DNA from: Pseudoflavitalea sp. G-6-1-2
Lineage (GTDB): Bacteria > Bacteroidota > Bacteroidia > Chitinophagales > Chitinophagaceae
NCBI RefSeq assembly: GCF_012927185.1
Contig: NZ_JABBGB010000001.1
Coordinates: 1 to 64,000 of the forward strand
Length of the DNA stretch: 64,000 bases
Reading direction: 5' to 3'
Part shown: positions 26,268 to 34,562 of the stretch, piece by piece
Layout of the letters: each line of letters begins with the position of its first letter
Numbering within the stretch: position 1 is the stretch's first letter
The notes under the pieces: generated by a model
Database searches by the model: none
Told to the model about the DNA's origin: nothing
The model's input: only the letters and a program-made list of their open reading frames with translations
Made by a program: the position numbers and the translations under genes

Positions 26268-29261
26268 ATGAGAAAATTGCTTTTACTCCTACTGGGGGTA
26301 CTGCTACTATCGTCGCAGCTATTCGCCCAATCCAAGACCGTAACAGGTAAGATTACAGATCACAATGGCAACCCGGTTCCTAACGCCAGCGTCATTGTGA
26401 AAGCAACACAGATCGGAACTACCAGCGGCGCTGATGGTTCATTCACACTCGAAGTTCCCGCAAATTCACGCACACTTGTAATCAGTTCACTCGGCATGGT
26501 TACGCAAGAAATTTCCATTGGCAACAAAACATCCTTTACTATTTCCATGAAGGCAGGTGAAACAAATCTGCAGGAAGTAGTGGTAGTTGCTTATGGTACA
26601 CAGAAGAAAGCCTCACTTACAGGTGTGGTGGCAACTGTAAAAGCACAAGACATCGAGAACAAACCTTTCACTTCGATCGATAAGGCACTGCAAGGGCAGG
26701 TAGCCGGTCTGCAATCAGTTTCTGCTTCTGGTCAGCCTGGTGCTGCTCAGGCAATTCTGATCCGTGGTGTGAGCTCTATCAATGCAGCTACCGGACCACT
26801 CTGGGTTATCGACGGTGTTCCTGTAAACACGGGTGATGTATCTCGTCTGCAAACCACTTCCAACCTGTTGAGCACACTCAACCCGAACGATGTGGAAAGC
26901 ATCTCTGTTCTGAAAGATGCGGCTTCACAATCGATCTATGGTAGCCGTGCTGCCAACGGTGTAATTGTGGTTACAACTAAAAGAGGTAAAGCGGGTAAAA
27001 CCAAACTCCGTTTCGATACGGAACTTGGTTACAGCGATGTTGCTTACAAAAACGACCGCTACACTCCGCTCAAAGCTGGTGACTTCTTCACCCTCGCTGA
27101 AGAAGGTATGAAAAACCAGAACCGTACTCCAACATTCATCACCAATACGCTCACTGCATGGGGTAAAGGCAATGGTGTCGATTTCGACTGGCTCGATGCT
27201 GTATCCCGCAAAGGAAGTCAGCAACAATATAACCTGAGCATGGAAGGTGGTAACGAAAAAACTACTTTCTATCTTTCTGGTGGTCATTTTGTACAGGAAG
27301 GAACTACTATCAACTCTAAAATGCAGCGTACCAGCGGCAACTTCCGCATTCAGCACAAACCAATTGAAAAACTCACTGTTGGTTTCAACCTGAACGGCGG
27401 TTATGTAAAACAAAGAGCTCCGCTGAATGGTGGTGCATTCGGTAACCCTGTATTGAGCGGTTACTTTATCGCCCCTTCACAAACTCCGTACAATCCTGAT
27501 GGTACTTACAAACTGCAATCACTGCTTGGTGGTGTGCACAATACACTCGCTCTTACTGAACTCGACAAACGTTTCCTGCGTGAAACCAGCTTGCGCGGAA
27601 GCTTAACCGGCGAATACAAGATCCTCGACAACCTGAAATTCAGAACTGCTTATGGTGCTGATTTCAATATGCTTGAAGAAGATCAGTACAACAACCCGCT
27701 CCATGGTGACGGTCAAGCGTCTGGTGGTCGCGCTTACGCTTATTATACCCGTTACTACAACTGGGTTTGGACCAACACCCTCGACTGGACACAGAACCTG
27801 ACCCGCAATGGAGATCTGGTATTGAACGCACAGGCGGGTTATGAGTCTCAGAAATCAAGCGCTTATCTGTCATCTCTCCAGTCTCAGGTATTCCCTGTGA
27901 ACCTGGGTATCACTATGCCAGCAGTAGGAGCATCTCCTATCACTGCCAGCGCAAACATCTCTGAGTATACTTTCATTTCTCAGTTTGCTTCTGCCAACTT
28001 TAATCTGCACGACAAATACATCCTGGCTGGTAGCTACCGTCGTGACGGTTCTTCCCGCTTCTCACCAGACAATAAATATGGTAATTTCTGGTCAGTGAGT
28101 GCTTCATGGAATATCGACAAAGAAGCATTCATGGAGAATGTAGAATTTATCGATCAGTTGAAACTCCGCACCTCTTACGGTGTTAACGGTAATGCAGGTA
28201 TCGGCAACTACGACTGGCAGCCTTTGTATGGTTATGGTTCTACTTATAACCAACAGCCAGGCAGCTCTCCTTCCAACGTAGGTGACTCTGGTCTTACATG
28301 GGAGCTGAACAAACCATTCAACATCGGTTTGGATGTGTCTGTTCTGAAAAACAGACTCAGCATCAGCGCAGACTGGTACGTTCGTAAATCAGAGAACCTG
28401 TTGCTCGATGTACCTCTTTCACGTACTTCTGGTTTTTCTTCTACTACCCGCAACCTGGGTGCAATGGAGAACAAGGGTATAGAACTGACAGTGAATGCAA
28501 TTCCTGTTCAGACCAAAGACTTCACCTGGACAATCGACTTCAACTTCGCACATAACGCCAACAAGATCACTCAACTGCCTGGTGGCAATGATATCGCCGA
28601 TGGTAACTTTGTTATCAGACAAGGCGAATCTTACAGAAGCTTCTTTCTGCGTCAATATGCCGGTGTAGATCCAGCAACAGGTAGCCCACAATGGTATACT
28701 GATGCATCCAAAGCAACCAAAGTAAACTCATACCCCGGTGGTAATGCCCGCGTAGTATTGGGAAGCGCACTTCCTAAGTATTTCGGTTCATTCACCAACT
28801 CAATCAACTTTAAAGGTTTCTCTCTCGAAGCACAGCTGTATTACAACTTCGGCAACTACCTGTATGATACATGGGGAAGCTTCCTGGTAACAGGTTCTAA
28901 CCCTAACCTCGGAAAAGTCAAGAGAGCACTGGATCGCTGGCAGAAACCCAACGACCAAACAGATATTCCTAAATATCTGTACGCGGACGGTACCAACTTC
29001 GCTGCAGCGCATTCTTTCTGGATGAAAAAAGGCGACTTTATCAGACTCCGCAACATTCAGCTGGGATATACTATTCCGAAAACAGTGATTTCAAGACTGA
29101 AAATGTCCAACGCCTTCTTCTATATTCGTGGCACTAACCTCTGGACATGGACTAAAGATGATGATATGCCATTTGACCCAGAACAAGGAACAAACAGTTC
29201 AACCAACCTGAACGTGTTCATTCCAAAAACGATGACTGTTGGTCTTAACATCACTTTCTAA
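26268..29261 (+). CDS. SusC/RagA TonB-dependent receptor without STN domain
   Basis: A 997-residue outer-membrane receptor. Signal peptide 1-20 (LLLLLLGVLLLSSQLFAQ); carboxypeptidase-regulatory-like domain about 22-100 (KTVTGKITDHNGNPVPNASV); TonB box region VVVVAYGTQKKASLTG near 105; plug with SIYGSRAANGVIVVTTKRGK; then the beta-barrel ending MTVGLNITF. With no STN domain and no FecR/sigma neighbours it is an importer rather than a transducer. Arginine codons here are mostly CGT/CGC and glycine mostly GGT, suggesting strong expression. The SusD partner begins 20 bp downstream. Confidence 0.95.
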   Translation: MRKLLLLLLGVLLLSSQLFAQSKTVTGKITDHNGNPVPNASVIVKATQIGTTSGADGSFTLEVPANSRTLVISSLGMVTQEISIGNKTSFTISMKAGETNLQEVVVVAYGTQKKASLTGVVATVKAQDIENKPFTSIDKALQGQVAGLQSVSASGQPGAAQAILIRGVSSINAATGPLWVIDGVPVNTGDVSRLQTTSNLLSTLNPNDVESISVLKDAASQSIYGSRAANGVIVVTTKRGKAGKTKLRFDTELGYSDVAYKNDRYTPLKAGDFFTLAEEGMKNQNRTPTFITNTLTAWGKGNGVDFDWLDAVSRKGSQQQYNLSMEGGNEKTTFYLSGGHFVQEGTTINSKMQRTSGNFRIQHKPIEKLTVGFNLNGGYVKQRAPLNGGAFGNPVLSGYFIAPSQTPYNPDGTYKLQSLLGGVHNTLALTELDKRFLRETSLRGSLTGEYKILDNLKFRTAYGADFNMLEEDQYNNPLHGDGQASGGRAYAYYTRYYNWVWTNTLDWTQNLTRNGDLVLNAQAGYESQKSSAYLSSLQSQVFPVNLGITMPAVGASPITASANISEYTFISQFASANFNLHDKYILAGSYRRDGSSRFSPDNKYGNFWSVSASWNIDKEAFMENVEFIDQLKLRTSYGVNGNAGIGNYDWQPLYGYGSTYNQQPGSSPSNVGDSGLTWELNKPFNIGLDVSVLKNRLSISADWYVRKSENLLLDVPLSRTSGFSSTTRNLGAMENKGIELTVNAIPVQTKDFTWTIDFNFAHNANKITQLPGGNDIADGNFVIRQGESYRSFFLRQYAGVDPATGSPQWYTDASKATKVNSYPGGNARVVLGSALPKYFGSFTNSINFKGFSLEAQLYYNFGNYLYDTWGSFLVTGSNPNLGKVKRALDRWQKPNDQTDIPKYLYADGTNFAAAHSFWMKKGDFIRLRNIQLGYTIPKTVISRLKMSNAFFYIRGTNLWTWTKDDDMPFDPEQGTNSSTNLNVFIPKTMTVGLNITF

Positions 29262-29280
29262 CTCTCTAACTTTAATTATT

Positions 29281-30714
29281 ATGAAAAGACATAGGATATA
29301 TAAAGGATTGCTGGCGCTTACTATTGCAGCTTCCTTGACATCGTGTAAGAAAGATTTCATTGAGCTGAATCCACCCACCTCAGTTGATCCTGCAGTGGCA
29401 CTGAGATCTGAAGCTGACGCCAGAAACGCCATGTCAGGCGCTTATGCCGGTTTGCGCGGAGTAGGCTTCTATGGAAGAGCGCTGATGATCTACGGCGACC
29501 TGCTGGGCGACAACATCTATCAGCACGTAAACAACTCCAACAGGTATACTGCCTTCAATAACCTGAACTATACAGTGGCCAATGCAGACATCTTGTCTAC
29601 ATGGACACAGGGTTACAATGTGATCCTGCGTGCCAACAACATCATCAACTGCGCACTCCCTTCCAGCCCAACAATGGACCAGATCAGGGGTGAAGCACTG
29701 GCTGTTCGTGCATTGTCTTATTTTTCTCTCGTGAGATATTATGCACGCCCGTATACAGACAACCCTGCTAATCCAGGCGTTCCACTCGTAGTGAAATACG
29801 ACGCGTTCGCAAAACCAGGCCGCGCCACTGTTGAGGAAGTGTACACTCAGATCGTTACCGACCTGAATACTGCATTCACGCTTATGACAGCTCCCAATAC
29901 CAATTCACCTGCTTCTGCCAAAAACTCTTCGCAGTTTACCAAATACGGAGCAAAAGCACTGTTGGCTAAAGTGTATCTTACAATGGGTAAGATGCCCGAA
30001 GCATTGGTTGCAGCAAAAGATGTGATCGATAACAGTGGTTACAAAACCCTGAGCGCATCCGACATCGTAGGTTACTGGTCTAACAGCTCATTCAGAACCG
30101 ACCTGACTGAAACACTGTTTGAAGTATCTGCCGATGCTGTAAGCAACAACTCTTTCGATGGGCTTTCTTACATCTACAGCCAGAACGGCAACTATGGCGA
30201 TTTCGTAGTAAACGACGCCTTCTATGCCATCTTCAGTGCCAACGATGCCAGACGTCAGCTGATGCCTGTTGTTGCAAGGCCTAAACCAAATGGCGTTGCT
30301 GTTCCTACAGTTGACAAATTCCCTGTAATTCAGGGCGACGTAAGCGATACAAAAGTGCTTCGCATGAGCGAAATGTATCTCATCGCTGCTGAAGCTTCAG
30401 TAGGTGTCGACGATATTCAGGCACAGACTTACGTAAACTATATCACCAGCCGCAGAAATGCAGATCCCATTCTTTCTACCGGTGCCGCTCTTCTCGAAGA
30501 CATCCTCACTGAAAGAAGAAAGGAACTTGCTTTCGAAGGTGATCGCTTCATGGATCTGCAACGTCTGAAACGCAATATCGATCGTGGAGCCAACTTCCCA
30601 ACATCAGTTAGGAACATCCCTTACAGCAACTTCAGAAGACTGTTCCCAATTCCACAAACAGAGCTGGATGCGAATCCAACACTGCGTCCTCAGCAAAATC
30701 CTGATTGGAACTAA
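29281..30714 (+). CDS. SusD/RagB family outer-membrane lipoprotein
   Basis: A 477-residue lipoprotein, lipobox ending at Cys22 (SLTSC). SusD features are present: GEALAVRALSYFSLVRYYARP, KYGAKALLAKVYLTMGKMPEA, and the C-terminal ERRKELAFEGDRFMDLQRLKR motif. Start ATG 29281 gives a proper signal peptide; the frame extends upstream to an ATG at 29239 inside the SusC gene, which is not needed. It is the ligand-binding partner of the SusC just upstream and ends at a strong terminator. The ligand is not evident. Confidence 0.93.
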   Translation: MKRHRIYKGLLALTIAASLTSCKKDFIELNPPTSVDPAVALRSEADARNAMSGAYAGLRGVGFYGRALMIYGDLLGDNIYQHVNNSNRYTAFNNLNYTVANADILSTWTQGYNVILRANNIINCALPSSPTMDQIRGEALAVRALSYFSLVRYYARPYTDNPANPGVPLVVKYDAFAKPGRATVEEVYTQIVTDLNTAFTLMTAPNTNSPASAKNSSQFTKYGAKALLAKVYLTMGKMPEALVAAKDVIDNSGYKTLSASDIVGYWSNSSFRTDLTETLFEVSADAVSNNSFDGLSYIYSQNGNYGDFVVNDAFYAIFSANDARRQLMPVVARPKPNGVAVPTVDKFPVIQGDVSDTKVLRMSEMYLIAAEASVGVDDIQAQTYVNYITSRRNADPILSTGAALLEDILTERRKELAFEGDRFMDLQRLKRNIDRGANFPTSVRNIPYSNFRRLFPIPQTELDANPTLRPQQNPDWN

Positions 30715-30734
30715 TCTGATCAATGATTAATATT

Positions 30735-30769
30735 AAAAAAGCAGCCCCATTTTTTGCGGCTGCTTTTTT
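30735..30769 (+). terminator. Rho-independent terminator after the SusC/SusD pair
   Basis: GCAGCC (30741-30746) / GGCTGC (30758-30763), extended by an A-run before and a T-run after (GGCTGCTTTTTTA). It ends the SusC/SusD transcript and sits 20 bp before the next gene. Confidence 0.88.
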
Positions 30770-30788
30770 ATTAACGTAAATTAACTGT

Positions 30789-31460
30789 ATGAAAAAAATA
30801 AAACTCCTTTCCTCTGCCCTGCTGCTGGCAGTAACCCTTTCAGCCCAAGCTCAGGATATGGTACTTCACGATCCCGCAACTAACCGGATGTTCAACTCCG
30901 AGAAATACACCGAAGTAAAAGGAACACCATTTTTTATTGATAAATGGATTGAAGGATCTGTGTCGATCGACAAAGGCACTTACCCCCGCCTGCTCATCAA
31001 ATACGATGTGCACGAGAATCAATTGCTTTTCTCCAGCCACGACATGAGCTATCAGTTTGCTGATCCGGTATACAGCTTTGTATTGAAGCCCACCCCTTCA
31101 GACTCATCTTCCTTTATGTATTTCATCAAAGGCATCAGTGGCAATGCACTGAAAGAAGATCAGTTTGTACAGGTGCTCGCCAAAGGCAAACTCAGTCTTT
31201 ACCGCTCCGACATAAAACAGGTATCAGACCTCAATGAGATCAATAAAGGAGTAGTAAAAAACTTCTCTACCGTAACCAGATATTATGCGAAAAAAGAAGG
31301 CGTAGCCAGCACATTGATCAAACTGAACAAACAGGAAGTGCTCGAACTGGTAAAAGATAAAGAAGCAGCCGTACAACAGTTTATCGACGCGAATAAGATC
31401 TCGCTGAAAAAAGAAGGAGATGTTGCGAAACTGATCCAACATTACAATACACTCCCGTAA
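30789..31460 (+). CDS. Small secreted protein of unknown function
   Basis: A 223-residue exported protein: signal peptide 1-21 (LLSSALLLAVTLSAQAQ), no lipobox. The mature part has an N-terminal strand-rich half (GTPFFIDKWIEGSVSIDKGTYPRLLIKYDVHENQLLFSS) and a C-terminal helical half rich in Lys and Glu (LIKLNKQEVLELVKDKEAAVQQFIDANKISLKK). I do not recognise a named domain. It is bracketed by terminators on both sides and so is probably transcribed alone. Confidence 0.65.
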   Translation: MKKIKLLSSALLLAVTLSAQAQDMVLHDPATNRMFNSEKYTEVKGTPFFIDKWIEGSVSIDKGTYPRLLIKYDVHENQLLFSSHDMSYQFADPVYSFVLKPTPSDSSSFMYFIKGISGNALKEDQFVQVLAKGKLSLYRSDIKQVSDLNEINKGVVKNFSTVTRYYAKKEGVASTLIKLNKQEVLELVKDKEAAVQQFIDANKISLKKEGDVAKLIQHYNTLP

Positions 31461-31494
31461 GTTCCAACAACGAAACAGAGTTAACCTCATATTG

Positions 31495-31525
31495 AAAAGC
31501 CCGGCAATCTCTTGCCGGGCTTTTG
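31495..31525 (+). terminator. Rho-independent terminator
   Basis: GCCCGGCAA (31499-31507) / TTGCCGGGC (31512-31520) with a 4-nt loop, preceded by AAAA and followed by TTTTG. It lies 38 bp after the stop at 31460. Confidence 0.85.
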
Positions 31526-31635
31526 TCTGTTTTGTATAAATTCTCCCCTCTTACATCGATTCCCTCTTTCATTTCTTCCAATAATTCTCTAAATTATGTG
31601 CTGACCTAACCGAATCATCCCAAAACTACCTGCCT

Positions 31636-32922
31636 ATGCAACTACTGGCATCACCAGACACTCACTGGAGCAGTTCTAAAAAGATTGCCTTCCGGCTTTG
31701 CTTTTTGTATTTCGCTTTGTACATTTTTTTTACTCCCAACAACGACCTGCCGGTTATAGATCTGTTTTATGAACAATTGAATAAACTGCTGGACAGATTC
31801 ATACCATGGTTCGCAAAAAATGTGTTCGGATACAAAGGTGAAATGCCGATGGGACCTTCAGGAAGCGGAGACACTACTTACGATTACATGCTCTGGTTTT
31901 TCACCATCATACTCACCATAGCGGGAACCATCATCTGGACTATTTTCGACCGGCACAGAAAAAGTTACAACACTTTATACTACTGGATCAGAGTGATAGT
32001 TCGTTATTATCTTTTTTATACAATGGTGATCTATGGCAGTTACAAAGTGATCAAACTGCAATTCCCCTACCCATCGTTACTTAGACTGGTGCAGCCTTAC
32101 GGAGATTCATCACCAATGGGCCTCGCCTGGACCTACATGGGATACTCCGATACTTACAACTACTTCACAGGATTTGCAGAATTGCTCGGAGGAGTTTTGC
32201 TGCTTACAAGAAGAACCACCACCCTCGGTGCAATAGTTTGCCTCGGCGTAATGTCGAATGTATTTATGATCAATATGGGGTATGATGTTCCTGTAAAACT
32301 GCTTTCTTTCAACACCATACTCATGAGCATCTTTCTGATATGGAAGGATGGGAAGAAACTCGCAGCATTCTTCTTTCAGAACAAGCCAACCACCTCATCG
32401 GATGTCGGTGCTCCCTACACCAGCAGGAAAGCCAGAATAATACTCGCAACCATCAAATGGCTGATCGTTGCATTTGTACTCATCTCCACCTTCTATGGTG
32501 CGTTCACCGCTCAGTCGATGTATGGAGCCAAAGCGCCTAAGCCCCCATTGTATGGAATCTATTACACCGAAGATTTCACCAGAAACAACGAAACCGTTGT
32601 TCCTCTTACAACCGATACCACCCGCTGGAAAAGACTGATCATTCCAAGTGCTAAATATGCAACAGCACAGCTCCTGAACGACTCCATCAAAAGGTTCATG
32701 ATCAATATCGATACCGTTGCAAAAACAGTGGAATTCACTCCTCCATCGGATACATTGGCGAAAAGCCGATTCAGCTACAAAGCAGACCCACCCTATCTTA
32801 CAATGAGTGGTGTAGTGAAGAATGACACCATCCGCATCAGGCTGAAGCGGTTCGACGAGAAGCAGTTTCTGCTGATGAAACGCGGTTTCCACTGGGTGAA
32901 CGAATTCCCTTACAACAGATAA
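31636..32922 (+). CDS. DoxX-like membrane protein with a C-terminal soluble domain
   Basis: A 428-residue protein. The N-terminal 265 residues hold about six membrane helices, including FRLCFLYFALYIFFTP, YMLWFFTIILTIAGTIIWTIF, YYLFYTMVIYGSYKVI, FTGFAELLGGVLLLTRRTTTLGAIVCLGVMSNVFMINM and SFNTILMSIFLIW. The F-T-G-F-A-E-L-L-G-G segment is typical of DoxX-like proteins. After one more helix (IIKWLIVAFVLISTFYGAF region), residues 300-428 form a soluble strand-rich domain (DTVAKTVEFTPPSDTLAKSRFSYK) of no recognised family. Its role may be redox or quinone related as in DoxX relatives, but the sequence does not prove it. Confidence 0.7.
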   Translation: MQLLASPDTHWSSSKKIAFRLCFLYFALYIFFTPNNDLPVIDLFYEQLNKLLDRFIPWFAKNVFGYKGEMPMGPSGSGDTTYDYMLWFFTIILTIAGTIIWTIFDRHRKSYNTLYYWIRVIVRYYLFYTMVIYGSYKVIKLQFPYPSLLRLVQPYGDSSPMGLAWTYMGYSDTYNYFTGFAELLGGVLLLTRRTTTLGAIVCLGVMSNVFMINMGYDVPVKLLSFNTILMSIFLIWKDGKKLAAFFFQNKPTTSSDVGAPYTSRKARIILATIKWLIVAFVLISTFYGAFTAQSMYGAKAPKPPLYGIYYTEDFTRNNETVVPLTTDTTRWKRLIIPSAKYATAQLLNDSIKRFMINIDTVAKTVEFTPPSDTLAKSRFSYKADPPYLTMSGVVKNDTIRIRLKRFDEKQFLLMKRGFHWVNEFPYNR

Positions 32923-32941
32923 CTAACACCGATGCATGCAT

Positions 32942-32976
32942 AAAAAAACCGGAGCTCATATGAGCTCCGGTTTTCT
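32942..32976. terminator. Bidirectional terminator between convergent genes
   Basis: AACCGGAGCTCA (32948-32959) and its inverse TGAGCTCCGGTT (32962-32973) flank a 2-nt centre; an A-run precedes and TTTT follows. It serves both the DoxX-like gene (+) and the SusD gene (-), whose stop is at 32995. Confidence 0.88.
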
Positions 32977-32994
32977 GTATTCCGATGTTGCAAA

Positions 32995-34518
32995 CTATTG
33001 TTTGATCAAAGGATTCGATTGAATCTCTGTCAGAGGAATCGGGTAGAAAGCCTTTTCAGCAGAAAAGCTTCTTCCTGCCGCCTGCATGTTTTGCTCAAGC
33101 AGGCCCCATCTTCTGAGGTCATAGAAACGACTTCCTTCGAGTGTAAATTCCATAACACGCTCATGTCTGATCTGATCGAAGATCTCAGTTTTGGTAGTCA
33201 GATTCAACGCTGTCATACCTCTGTTTGTGCGGAGGTTATTGATCTGAGTATTCGCATCTCCGTATTTGGCCTGATTATTCAGAACTTCAGCGTACATCAG
33301 CATTACATCGGCATAACGCATGAGCGGCATATTGATACCCAGTGAACGACCGAGGTTAGCGATATCTGCAGGAATCCATTTTCTGAAAGATGCAATACCC
33401 GAACCGTCACCAAAGATATCATTATAGGTATACCCATATGCGCGTTTTGCAACGGGATCTTTAAAATAAGGATCTTCGAAAACCATAGTGCCGTAAGCGC
33501 GTGGATCGCGGTTTCCGGGAGTTCCTTCCTTAGTCATTTCAGTGATCAGACGTGGAGTAGCATATATCTCGCCGTAACCATTCATTTCTGAAGCAGCTAT
33601 CCAGTCGGCCAGGAATGAACGGAAATATGCACCACCAGATGCATCAGCAGTTTGCTGCAGTTCAAAAATAGACTCTTTGCTATTCTTGATAGTTCCGTTG
33701 AACATGCCCATGAAGTTTGCTTCAAGCTGGTATTCGTTGGAGGTGATTACGTTGTTGAGCGCAATGCGGGCCTGCTCATAGTAAGCAGGTGCATTGGCGG
33801 CTTCATCACCCGCACGATGCAGGTATACTTTACCGATATAAGATTCTGCGGTGCCTTTGGTGATCCTTCCCAGTTCAGTGCCGGGACGTGCAGAACGCAA
33901 TGGAAGATCAGCTAAAGCAGCCTTCAGATCGTTGAGGATAAAATCGTACGCTTCTGCCCTGCTCGAAAGCGCTTTGGGAAGATCCGTTCCTGATGTAGGG
34001 TATTTGTCGCGAATGATAATCCTTTCAAAGTTCTGCAACAGACGGAAATGATAGTAAGCTCTGAGAAATTTTGCTTCGGCTGTAATCATTTTCCTTGCAG
34101 CTTCGTCGATGGTTTCGGGCTTCATAGCTGCCACCCCTTCGATTACCTGATTGGCAAAATTGATACCTCTGTACTGACAGGTCCAGATATGACCGATTGC
34201 AGGGTTACCGCTGGTGAATGTAAAATAATAATGATCGGTCCACCAGGGATAATTGCTCGCATCCGCTCCCGGAACCACGAAATCCTCTCTGTAGAACTCG
34301 CGTACAGAGCGGGCTTCCACATACTGATCCCAACCTACAAAATCTTCGATCTGAGAATAGGCAGATGCCAGTCCGGAAAGTGCCCTTTCTTTATTGGTGT
34401 AAAAATTATCGGTAGTAAGCTGGTCTGGCGATAACTGCTCCAGCAGGCTCTTCTTGCAAGATGTCAGCCCCAGAACTACCAGGCCGGCCACCATGATGCT
34501 ATTTGTGAATTTGTTCAT
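32995..34518 (-). CDS. SusD/RagB family outer-membrane lipoprotein
   Basis: A 507-residue lipoprotein with lipobox ending at Cys21 (LGLTSC). SusD signatures: AEAKFLRAYYHFRLLQNFERI, ESYIGKVYLHRAGDEAANAP, and RHERVMEFTLEGSRFYDLRRWG near the C-terminus, ending FYPIPLTEIQSNP. ATG 34518 begins the lipoprotein signal (MNKFTNSIMVAGLVVLGLTS); an upstream ATG at 34548 is also in frame. It lies 44 bp after its SusC partner and ends at a bidirectional terminator, making it the last gene of the PorV-SusC-SusD transcript. Confidence 0.93.
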   Translation of the reverse strand: MNKFTNSIMVAGLVVLGLTSCKKSLLEQLSPDQLTTDNFYTNKERALSGLASAYSQIEDFVGWDQYVEARSVREFYREDFVVPGADASNYPWWTDHYYFTFTSGNPAIGHIWTCQYRGINFANQVIEGVAAMKPETIDEAARKMITAEAKFLRAYYHFRLLQNFERIIIRDKYPTSGTDLPKALSSRAEAYDFILNDLKAALADLPLRSARPGTELGRITKGTAESYIGKVYLHRAGDEAANAPAYYEQARIALNNVITSNEYQLEANFMGMFNGTIKNSKESIFELQQTADASGGAYFRSFLADWIAASEMNGYGEIYATPRLITEMTKEGTPGNRDPRAYGTMVFEDPYFKDPVAKRAYGYTYNDIFGDGSGIASFRKWIPADIANLGRSLGINMPLMRYADVMLMYAEVLNNQAKYGDANTQINNLRTNRGMTALNLTTKTEIFDQIRHERVMEFTLEGSRFYDLRRWGLLEQNMQAAGRSFSAEKAFYPIPLTEIQSNPLIKQ

Positions 34519-34562
34519 TGTAAATCTTTTTTCTGGGAAGTAAAACATGAATGTAGCGTGAC

